Assembly: GCF_032854445.1 (NCBI RefSeq)
Contig: NC_088297.1
Coordinates: 24,875,127-24,939,126 of the forward strand
Reading direction: 5' to 3'
DNA length: 64,000 nucleotides
Origin: Liolophura sinensis
Lineage: Eukaryota > Mollusca > Polyplacophora > Chitonida > Chitonidae
Shown: positions 28,401 to 34,243 of the stretch, one piece after another
Numbering within the stretch: the first letter of the stretch is position 1
Layout of the letters: each line of letters starts with the position of its first letter
Program-made: the position numbers and the translations under genes
The notes under the pieces: model-generated
What the model was told of the DNA's origin: nothing
Seen by the model: only the letters and a program-made list of their open reading frames with translations
Databases searched by the model: none

Positions 28401-31400
28401 TGTTTAATTTAAATACTGAGGCACAGACTTGAGATAAATGGTAACTTCTTTACTCGTCACCACAACTCACCATCTTCATAGACAATACAGATTTTCTGTC
28501 CATCAGAATTCCATTTCATGCTGCGGACGACAGACTTGTTCCTGTTGTTGATCATTTCCTCGTACCAGGATCCTGAAAATAAACCACTCCTCAAGTTGAA
28601 GGAAACCAAAGTAAATCAATAAATATGGGATAGCTCCTACAGCTGAACTTACAAAAGGCCTGAAATTTCGTTCACAAAAGCGCATTTTTAGAGGCAAATA
28701 AATGTCACAATATATAATTTTTTGCTGAAACTTATAGTTTTCCAGTAGAATATCATCCCATGCTCCAAGAAAATCTCAGAACACCTTTCTAAAATCAACA
28801 GAACTCTCAGAATCAGGAAAAATAGGGAAATTAGTCACGGGCCAAATTTATGGTTACTTTGGGTAATTCCACATTCACAAATAACCTTACAAAAGGTGTA
28901 ATTTTAAAAAATGACAACTTCACTTGGACTCAATACTTCAGCTTTTAACTTTGTTTATTTATTATCTGATGGGTGTTTTATGCCGTACTCAAGAATATTT
29001 CACTTATACAACGGCGGCCAGCATTATGGTGAGCATTATGGCAGAGCCCGGGGGAAACCCACGACCATCCGCAGGCTGCTGTCCGACCTTCCCAAATACG
29101 GACGGAGAGGAAGCCAGCATGAGCTGGACTTGAGCTCACAGCGACCGTATTGGTGAGAAACTCCTGGGTCATTACACAATTTTACTTTGTCATCATCAGA
29201 TGTATTAGGTAAAACTCATCAGTGGTACAAGCCGAGATCAGAACTAACCCTTGTACAGCATCCAGACGATGATCAGCCCATATTGGTCACTTGTGGTCAG
29301 CTTCTGGTAGTTCTCATTCCATGTCACCACTTGGACATTACCTGACAAACACAAAGCACATGTGAACCAATGGTGTACAGCTGAATGCATTCATCTAGAA
29401 GACACACAAAATCAGTTTATGGGGAACAGGAGTGAGTTGGCGTGTGTCGCCACAAATGATTTACTTTAGTCACCCACTGAATCATTTTTATATTCACAAA
29501 CAGTCCTTATTAAAGGCAATGAAAACATTTAAAATGGAGTATGTATCATGTGAAAGACCATTAAAAACTGTCCTGGAAAACAGCTGGATTTTGTTTTTTT
29601 CTTACAATTTTACAGTTTAACCTTACAAAATGCATTGGAACATTTTATTCTGTGGTGGCCTTTTCTGACTGCAATGGGACCAGTGCGGTCACAAAAGGTT
29701 TTTGCTACTTAACACACATTAGACTGCTACATCTCATAATTCAAAAAATGCACATACATATAATTTGCTGATTTGACCTTGAAATGAATTATTTAAGGCA
29801 AAAGAAGAAAGTGAGTTTTAACGTTGTACTTAACACTTTTTCAGTCATATGACAACGATAGGCAAAAAGGATAGATGTGACGTGATTGATAGTGTCTTGG
29901 TCATAACACTACACTGTAGAATATGATATTTTATCTTTTAATCTTACTTGGTTGGAAAAAATCAAAAAAAAATAAATCCAACTATTTTCCTGGACAGTTT
30001 TTAATGGTATTTGATCTGATGCCTACTTTCATTTTAGACTGGCCATTTATCTAAAGTTGGAGAGAGAGGTTGCATGGCTGAAGCAGTTTATAGAAGACTT
30101 ACTCAAAGACAGCTGTATATTAGTTTGCAAAACCTGTATTGTTTACAGAGACAACACCGGCCATGCTTCAACCCACCCACCCACTCAACCCAAAACCTGT
30201 ATTGTTACACTCATGTTACATCAACCATTCAGCCATATGCATGTCATCCCAGCTACACATACACATACTGTAAAACACTATGCCATGTGTGTAAGAGACA
30301 ACAACGGCCATGCTTCAACCCAAACACCCACTCAACCCCAAAACCTGTATTGTTACACTCATGTTACATCAACAATTCAGCCATAAGCATGTCATCCCAG
30401 CTACACATACACGTATTGTAAAACACTACACCATGCATGTAAGAGACAACAACAGCCATGCTTCAACCTACCCACCCACTCAACCCCAAAACCTGTATTG
30501 TTACACTCATGTTACATCAACCATTCAGCCATATGCATGTCATCCCAGCTACACATACACGTACTGTAAAACACTACACCATGCATGTAAGAGACAACAA
30601 CAGCCATGCTTCAACCCACCCACCCACTCAACCCCAAACCTGTATTGTTACACTCATGTTACATCAACAATTCAGCCATAAGCATGTCATCCCAGCTACA
30701 CATACACATATTGTAAAACACTATGCCATGTGTGTAAGAGACAACAACAGCCATGCTTCAACCCACCCACCCACTCAACCCCAAAACCTGTATTGTTACA
30801 CTCATGTTACATCAACCATTCAGCCATATGCATGTCATCCCAGCTACACATACACGTATTGTAAAACACTATGCCATGTGTGTAAGAGACAACAACAGCC
30901 ATGCTTCAACCCACCCACCCACTCAACCCCAAAACCTGTATTGTTACACTCATGTTACATCAACCATTCAGCCATATGCATGTCATTCCAGCTACACATA
31001 CACGTATTGTAAAACACTATACCATGTGTGTAAGAGACAACAACAGCCATGCTTCAACCCACTCACCCACTCAACACCAAAACCTCCATGTAACCTGTAA
31101 GACAAATCAACTTCTTAAACTCAATAATAAAGAGATAGAATATACCCACCACTGTGGCCTTCCAGAGTCTGGTTCATGGACAGGTTACTAGGAGCTGCCA
31201 GGCCTTTCACCTTCACATCTTTTCCTGAAACATATTTTACATGACTCTAAATTACATTGGGGGAAGTTACAATTGGTTGAGTAGTATGTTAGTGGGAAGG
31301 CAGCATACATTTCGTTCCCGAGGTGGCGCTAGTGTGAAGCCTGACCTCAAGCTAAATTTATGTCCAAAATGGCTTTCAGCACAGCGTCTTTACTGTTAGA

Positions 31401-33896
31401 ATGTATCAGTTTCAACTGTAACATCGTACTGTCTTTAATGTGAAGTCATTATGATGAGCTGTGACAAAAAGGCTTCATTTGAATAAAACGCTGTCAAGGT
31501 ACTGCTGCCAGGCATGTCATGGTCCCCATTAAACTTCAAAATTACAGTCATGTACATGCTACAGATTTTGTACATATTTATGTAATCATGTAAATGGGAT
31601 AAGCAATCTGTTTCTGATAAAGATAGGAAATTTAATTTTGACTCAACAAACCTATGATACTTTTACTGCTCTTGAGACCTTGTAGTAATAAATGGTTAAC
31701 AGTACACCTTGGGCAACTAAACTGCCCCGGCTTTTTTGGCAGCCACTAGTACACATCTACATGTAGCTTTACAGCTCAAATCTTTGTTCTACACGTTGCA
31801 AACTACGTCAGTTACTTGCCAAAGTCACGCAGGTTTACTCCCAGAATTCAAGTTTTTCTCCACCCATGAAAGGTATCCACCTTGATGTTCTTAGCGACAG
31901 TGTTAAACACGAATCAATGAATCTCATTCTGACACAATCTCTCGTCTGTGTGTGTGACAAGCTTCATGGTACATTACCTGTTTGCGTCTCCAGTTTTAAC
32001 ACCTTCAAAAGTCCATCTTCTCCACCGCAGGCTATGTATCCTTGATCTTTGTTCCAAGAAACACATCGCAGTCTGGTGTTATTGGGAATGGCAATCTACA
32101 AAACAAATGACGAGTCTTTACCATTCTTTAATGAATGAATGTTTGGGTTTATACGTTTTACCTAACAATTTTTTAGTCATGTGACAAAGAAGAGTGATTA
32201 GGTGTGTGTACTGTGTATTCTCTGTAGCACACCGAGTCCATGTCGCCAAAGTGCTGCTGCCACTAAAGTATCATACTGCAGACACCAGACACATTATCCC
32301 ACCCAGTCCCTTAACACTCACAACGGGCTAACAAGTCCTGTTTTCTTGCTCTAGCCTCTCAGTGACAAGTATCATTTCCCAAGTCTTTGACATGCCTTAA
32401 TGTCACAACTGGCAAAGTGGTAATCACAAGGAATATCCTGTTGTGTTCTAGAGTTAGACAAATGCTGGGCTTTGAACATATTCAGTAAGCTAAATGTTCT
32501 CCCTACATATGCAATTAGATGGTAATGAACAACACTCCTGACCTGATAAATTTTACCTAACAAGATATGGCGCTTTACCCCTGTGATTAGGTTAATGTAA
32601 ACACCACTGACTCAAGGGACATCGGTGTCAGTATACACCCCTCCAGTATCAAACTTCAACAGTATCTATTTCTTGAATCGGTGAATGCTGCTTAAGTGTT
32701 TCCAAGAAGGATTGTTAATTAGGCCACTAACGTTTTACAGATGGTTTTACGGATGGCAACTTCCATTTATTCTGTAAGTGACATTTCTCAGTATAGATAA
32801 TAATAATAAACAATAATGATATAAGCATCTATACCAAATAAATAGACCTCATCTATGTCCTATAGAAGTTTTCATTCATGATCTTTTTAAGATATCTACA
32901 GTGATCCGCCTTAGTTTGATCTAAATCTCAATGCTATTGAAAGAGGTCAGTGAAGTTACTGCATTATCTATGGTTCTTGTGTAGCTTAATAATTAGACGT
33001 CGTACGCCAAACGAAGCTTTAATTACACCACAATCTGCTCCTGTTATGATCATATGAAGTATTTCTAGTTCATGACCCCATAAAAACTTGGAATAGGCAG
33101 CCATGCTCACCATTTCTAACCTTTGCAGAGTGGGCTATTCTCCACGATGTGGATTTTTTGTCTGTGATGCACAGCAGATGAGTTTCATATGTGACAAACA
33201 GCCATGTGCTTAACAAAAAGTCTCCATCGCGGAAAATACTCAGCAAAGAATCAAGACGGGCACATGCCTGCCTGTTCAATGTTTTGCCGTCTTTTCAGTC
33301 TTATGTTCAGTGTGGGCAAAACAGAAGTCAATATTGGTCCAACAAAAGTGCAATCCCCTCACCTCGGGATTGCTGATTAAGGTAAAAAATTCTAGAGGTT
33401 CCAAATGCGGATAGGTAGATACCCAGCCTTTTGGCAAGGGACCTGTCAGACACTGCATCGTTAGCATACATTGACTAATTCATTAGGCTAGTTCTTGCGC
33501 CGTGGATTGATAGGTGTTTTACACATAATACGGATCGTAAATGCCAACTGGTATTTTATCTTGTGTAGAAATATGGAGAAAAACAAATATTTTTAATTTG
33601 GTCGTCTGTATCACTCAGTTAAATTAGTAAGTAGATAACGGTATATATCTAAATGGTCACAATAATCCTGTTGATTCATTATATTTTAGCAATGTTCACG
33701 TTCAGGAAAATTCTGAAAACATGCACGAAATGAAATAATAAAGAGATCCCGGATGAGAAGTGTCAAAAGTAGGAAACTCGCATTTGGCTTCATTAGCAAC
33801 GGCCGAAAATTACGGACAAATTAAACATTCGGAACAAGCCAGTCAGTGACATAATACTGAAGCATACATTACCTTTTTACTTAAATACACAAACAT
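344..33896 (-). CDS. WDR35: WDR35 / IFT121, intraflagellar transport complex A subunit (31 coding exons, 3' end outside window)
   Basis: Encodes a core IFT-A protein that supports retrograde intraflagellar transport and delivery of membrane proteins into cilia. I identified it by recalled similarity to vertebrate WDR35 along almost its whole length: two N-terminal WD40 propellers, then a TPR-like helical solenoid, then a cysteine-rich tail. The start ATG is at 33894-33896 and the protein begins MFVYLSKK, as in the family. All 31 exons have GT donors and AG acceptors, and phases agree from one to the next, with one exception in exon 27. The joined coding length is 3,380 nt, about 1,126 residues, against roughly 1,170-1,180 in vertebrates, so only the final exon(s) are missing beyond the left edge. 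Exon coordinates are in the four block entries below. Introns range from about 150 nt to over 4 kb and hold most of the tandem repeats in this half. Confidence 0.95.
1706..2778. repeat. 29-bp minisatellite, about 37 copies (WDR35 intron 28)
   Basis: A unit close to 'aaggccatctaagcagcctc' plus 'actgaatgt' is repeated head to tail. Variants differ mainly at the bases between 'cact' and 'tgtaagg'. Several longer sub-blocks recur inside the array, which suggests higher-order duplication. Confidence 0.95.
3113..12912 (-). CDS. WDR35: WDR35 exons 20-28: TPR-like helical solenoid, with apparent frameshift in exon 27
   Basis: Coding exons: 12824-12912, 12107-12224, 8152-8237, 7720-7863, 6246-6378, 6030-6092, 5137-5349, 4479-4621, 3113-3248. 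They give residues 657 to about 1031, the helical-repeat arm that contacts other IFT-A subunits. Recognisable strings are [13 protein letters not shown] (exon 20), [20 protein letters not shown] (exon 21), [20 protein letters not shown] (exon 24) and [20 protein letters not shown] (exon 26). Exon 27 enters in phase 0 (VAEDQAK), but its second half ([15 protein letters not shown]) is in another frame. One base appears to be missing near 4600; read literally, a TGA follows at 4577-4579. Exon 28 starts in the phase expected if one base is restored. The exon 24 5' portion is repeated three more times in intron 23. Confidence 0.9.
3455..3945 (+). mobile_element. Penelope-like retroelement remnant (end of RT and GIY-YIG domain)
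   Basis: The frame reads [17 protein letters not shown], then [20 protein letters not shown], then [20 protein letters not shown], and ends [20 protein letters not shown]. This is the layout of the end of the reverse transcriptase followed by the GIY-YIG endonuclease of Penelope-like elements. It is truncated at the 5' side, and a 19-bp tandem duplication (3626-3644 and 3645-3663) breaks the frame inside the endonuclease start. It lies in WDR35 intron 27 on the opposite strand and is not functional. Confidence 0.8.
6310..6705 (-). repeat. Tandem partial copies of WDR35 exon 24 with its 3' splice site
   Basis: The true exon 5' part (to 6378) is followed, going upstream on the minus strand, by three further copies around 6409-6515, 6517-6615 and 6616-6700. 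Each carries the polypyrimidine/ACAG acceptor and coding sequence down to the SECYY codons. The copy nearest the intron start encodes [20 protein letters not shown] and then reads into intron sequence. The middle copies carry substitutions, one with an in-frame TAG. None has the second half of the exon or its donor. Confidence 0.9.
6740..7530 (+). mobile_element. SINE-like element with internal 141-bp amplification (5 units)
   Basis: The unit from 'ttagctcgctatcacagtac' to 'gctctgcccaa' starts at 6761, 6902, 7043, 7184 and 7325, exactly 141 bp apart and almost identical. It is followed once by the usual tail of this family ('tcttcccaccacaatc' through 'catagcataaaacaagaatc'). The head-side part has been amplified inside the element. 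The period is a multiple of three, so spurious open frames run through it on both strands. Confidence 0.8.
8310..8505 (+). mobile_element. SINE family A copy
   Basis: A tRNA-like B-box region ('ggttgtgagttcaagtccag') is followed by the family body ('cctcccaccataatgttggc') and tail ('gagtacggtgtaaaacacca'). In WDR35 intron 21. Confidence 0.75.
8977..9798. repeat. 82-bp tandem array, 10 near-identical copies (WDR35 intron 21)
   Basis: The unit starts 'gttggctcatgtttacgata' and ends 'ctttctccaagagagagg'. Copies at 9059, 9141, 9223, 9305 and 9387 are 82 bp apart. Two later copies have one extra A in 'caaagacaaacc'. Very low divergence implies recent expansion or gene conversion. Confidence 0.95.
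10259..11955. repeat. 101-bp tandem array, about 17 copies (WDR35 intron 21)
   Basis: The unit contains 'cttgtcacttgtcagatgtt' and 'catcttgcacggtatgcagg' and repeats every 101 bp. Only a few positions vary (cccc/ccgc, tactact/taccact, gtatgc/gtatac, agcata/acatag), and the variants are distributed in blocks. Confidence 0.95.
12531..12735. mobile_element. MITE-like element with imperfect terminal inverted repeats
   Basis: The left end 'gattccacaaatacatttct' and the reverse complement of the right end 'gattccgcaaagccagtttg' match at most positions and continue as gacttaagtcaaaa / gacttatgtcaaaa. It is about 200 bp, AT-rich and has no coding capacity. A related half-end occurs near 5,405-5,440. 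The target duplication is unclear. Confidence 0.5.
13915..14160 (-). mobile_element. SINE family B copy
   Basis: The reverse complement shows the tRNA-like head ('gggatcaaacccgggtgggg'), the middle ('ctcagcactgaggggttaga') and the 'gtcatgtctggtgtcttcag' segment that defines this family. In WDR35 intron 19. Confidence 0.7.
14539..23227 (-). CDS. WDR35: WDR35 exons 10-19: second WD40 propeller
   Basis: Coding exons: 23102-23227, 22149-22241, 20242-20334, 19458-19654, 18612-18681, 18066-18119, 17161-17270, 16370-16511, 15911-15979, 14539-14667. They give residues 296-656. Diagnostic strings include [17 protein letters not shown] in exon 10, [20 protein letters not shown] in exon 11, [20 protein letters not shown] in exon 13, [13 protein letters not shown] in exon 16, [18 protein letters not shown] in exon 17 and [19 protein letters not shown] in exon 18. 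Together they form the second propeller that holds IFT121 in the IFT-A core. Phases are continuous throughout. A short stretch of the exon 12 5' end, with its acceptor, is repeated several times in intron 11. Confidence 0.93.
14824..15597. repeat. 64-bp tandem array, 12 copies (WDR35 intron 18)
   Basis: The unit is 'actggctggcagtagaaata' followed by 'gggtttcctgtgttaaaccc' and 'tgcagccttggtcaagcttg' plus 'cata'. Variants are confined to a few sites (accc/acac, aagcttg/atgcttg/aagctgg). Confidence 0.95.
17385..17585 (+). repeat. Dispersed repeat copy (family with 22.4 kb and 28.7 kb)
   Basis: Shares the ordered blocks 'ctaaaattt', 'gaggcaaataaat'-like, 'cccatg', 'cctttc' and 'cagaatca' with 22,415-22,590 and 28,650-28,870 in the same orientation. 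It is the most diverged of the three. No coding potential. Confidence 0.45.
18755..19130 (-). mobile_element. SINE family B copy
   Basis: A (GTGA)n start, then 'aacatcgtacttaacaattc' and 'tcagtcatatgacgacgaag', the characteristic tail of the family read on the plus strand, followed by the middle segment through 'ccagtcgttgcacttccccc' and 'aatgcctagcgaggaagctg'. In WDR35 intron 13. Confidence 0.7.
19890..20110 (+). repeat. Dispersed repeat copy (family with 31.3 kb)
   Basis: Shares 'ggtggc', 'agcgtgaagc/agtgtgaagc', 'cacctcaag/gacctcaag', 'attatgacgag/attatgatgag' and a 'tcctgggcctgc / gtactgctgccagg' end with 31,310-31,540 in the same order. Confidence 0.4.
20322..20695 (-). repeat. Tandem copies (about 88 bp, 4-5 units) spanning the WDR35 exon 12 acceptor
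   Basis: The true exon 12 start (20334) lies in 'cttgacatatttctgaaaat'. The motif 'gcttgacatatttct' recurs near 20410, 20498 and 20586, each with the AG and the first 12-13 exon bases, plus a truncated copy near 20676. Units also share 'accatgtagagtcaggaatg' and 'aagatttcataatcaaacca'. The breakpoint lies about 12 nt inside the exon. Confidence 0.85.
21815..22035 (-). mobile_element. SINE family A copy
   Basis: Read on the plus strand: 'gattggttttatggcatact', 'cagcattatgg', a G-homopolymer, 'cccacgaccatctgcaggtt' and 'cggctcctgggtcattgtgc'. This is the reverse complement of the family. In WDR35 intron 11. Confidence 0.7.
22415..22590 (+). repeat. Dispersed repeat copy (family with 17.4 kb and 28.7 kb)
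   Basis: Contains 'gcatttttagaggcaaataa', 'tatcccatgctc', 'aatcaacagaactctctgaa' and 'gttagtcatgg', closely matching 28,650-28,870. Confidence 0.6.
22677..22762. repeat. Short AT-rich tandem repeat, about 18 bp x 5
   Basis: Variants of 'gaaataactttcaaaatt' in tandem with small substitutions. Confidence 0.7.
23250..23525 (-). mobile_element. SINE family A copy, with degenerate related copies to 23,930
   Basis: Plus strand shows 'acgctgcactcaagaatatt', 'cggtcagcattacggtggga', 'gcatgagctggactt' and 'gaggctcctgggtcattgca'. Two weaker relatives follow at about 23,560-23,700 and 23,740-23,930 ('aaaccaccaaccttttggca'). Confidence 0.7.
24093..33896 (-). CDS. WDR35: WDR35 exons 1-9: first WD40 propeller
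   Basis: Coding exons in gene order: 33873-33896, 31978-32095, 31150-31224, 29249-29341, 28471-28572, 28136-28215, 27138-27218, 24747-24912, 24093-24238. They give residues 1-295. Recognisable pieces are [20 protein letters not shown] in exon 2, [20 protein letters not shown] in exon 5, [20 protein letters not shown] in exon 7, [15 protein letters not shown] in exon 8 and [13 protein letters not shown] in exon 9. All match family positions as I recall them. Exons 2-5 end in phase 1 and exons 6-7 in phase 0. Exon 8 is odd: its acceptor and first ~115 nt are repeated nine more times upstream in intron 7 (separate entry). I chose the 24912 acceptor because only that copy continues into the rest of the exon. 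Confidence 0.93.
24797..26277 (-). repeat. WDR35: 148-bp tandem array (10 units) copying the acceptor and 5' half of WDR35 exon 8
   Basis: Units run from 'agacagagagggaggggcag' to 'aaaccatggctgtcatttag', every 148 bp, starting near 24797, 24945, 25093, 25241, 25389, 25537, 25685, 25833, 25981 and 26129. The first unit is part of the real exon. Each of the others carries the same TTTGTTACAG acceptor and codons for [20 protein letters not shown] through NCPSLSVC, then reads TK and a TGA. The period is not a multiple of three and no copy has a donor or the exon's 3' half. Copies are nearly identical; the three or four distal ones share private variants (for example 'gacaaggaaggagg'). Confidence 0.95.
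26740..26880 (-). mobile_element. Degenerate SINE-related copy
   Basis: Contains 'ctcaagaatttgccacgtat', 'tggtggtcagctttactggg' and 'aaaccatcagcctctggcaa', related to family A in reverse orientation but diverged. Confidence 0.45.
26955..27110 (+). mobile_element. SINE family A copy
   Basis: 'gaaggtcttccagcaactgg', 'tttcctcccaccataatgct', 'gtacgccgtaaaacaccaat' and an A-rich end. In WDR35 intron 7. Confidence 0.75.
27484..28028. repeat. 60-bp tandem array, 9 copies (WDR35 intron 6)
   Basis: Unit 'ttactacatgacacatttgt', 'tttgactcaggcacatatgt', 'aacctaatatccgaagcaaa'. The central copies are nearly identical and those nearest exon 6 are the most diverged. Confidence 0.95.
28650..28870 (+). repeat. 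Dispersed repeat copy (family with 17.4 kb and 22.4 kb)
   Basis: Contains 'gcatttttagaggcaaataa', 'catcccatgctccaagaaaa', 'aatcaacagaactctcagaa' and 'attagtcacgggcc', the most complete copy of this family here. Confidence 0.6.
28950..29185 (-). mobile_element. SINE family A copy
   Basis: Plus strand shows 'gggtgttttatgccgtactc', 'cggcggccagcattatggtg', 'gggggaaacccacgaccatc', 'gccagcatgagctggacttg' and 'aaactcctgggtcattacac', an almost complete reverse copy close to exon 4. Confidence 0.8.
29795..29880 (-). mobile_element. SINE family B tail fragment
   Basis: 'taacgttgtacttaacactt' followed by 'ttcagtcatatgacaacgat', the tail of family B in reverse orientation. Confidence 0.5.
30141..31083. 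repeat. 148-bp tandem array, about 6.4 copies (WDR35 intron 3)
   Basis: The unit contains 'gagacaacaacagccatgct', 'cccacccacccactcaaccc', 'acactcatgttacatcaacc' and 'cccagctacacatacacgta'. It has the same period as the exon 8 array but an unrelated sequence. It ends about 70 bp before exon 3. Confidence 0.95.
31310..31540 (+). repeat. Dispersed repeat copy (family with 19.9 kb)
   Basis: 'gaggtggcgctagtgtgaag', 'ctgacctcaag', 'gtcattatgatgagctgtga' and 'tactgctgccaggcatgtca' align in order with 19,890-20,110. Confidence 0.4.
32120..32430 (-). mobile_element. SINE family B copy (diverged)
   Basis: 'ttacctaacaattttttagt', 'catgtgacaaagaag', 'tatcatactgcagacaccag' and 'gctctagcctctcagtgaca' on the plus strand give family B in reverse. 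In WDR35 intron 1. Confidence 0.6.
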
Positions 33897-34243
33897 CTTG
33901 AAATGTGGAGATATATTCGATGAGTCCTGTAAAGCGTGCTGGAATCTGCGTCGACTACTATCAGGCCATGAACTTTACCGCCATGTTTCGTGTGGAATGC
34001 TGTCAAGGTCTCTCGAAATCTCGCGAGATTGCGATTTCAGGAAAATCTGACTAGCAGCGCCCTCTTTTTGTATAACGTGCTTGATCACACGGGTGGGTTG
34101 TGAATAACACTCTCTACAATATCTTCAGTTTTGAGTGCGTCAGAGTCGTTTTACGTTATGGACTGCATTTCTTACGTTGAATAAACATCTTATGTTGTGT
34201 TTTTATTACAATTTCAGGTCGATCAGCAAAGCAAACCTCCAAA
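33897..34243. promoter_or_regulatory. Bidirectional promoter interval, WDR35 / RPL30
   Basis: Only 347 bp separate the WDR35 ATG (minus) from the RPL30 ATG (plus). The interval holds a TCTCGCGAGA palindrome, a YY1-like CCGCCATGTTT at 33978-33988, a pyrimidine run 'cctctttttg' at 34061-34070 suitable as a TOP-type start for a ribosomal protein mRNA, and a 3' splice site (ATTTCAG at 34211-34217) just before the RPL30 ATG. No TATA box at a suitable place is seen. Transcription starts are inferred. Confidence 0.65.
34019..34028. promoter_or_regulatory. TCTCGCGAGA element
   Basis: Exact 10-bp palindrome in the shared promoter. In vertebrates this motif is bound by BANP at CpG-rich housekeeping promoters. 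Its placement between a housekeeping gene and a ciliary gene fits that role; binding in this organism is inference. Confidence 0.6.
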
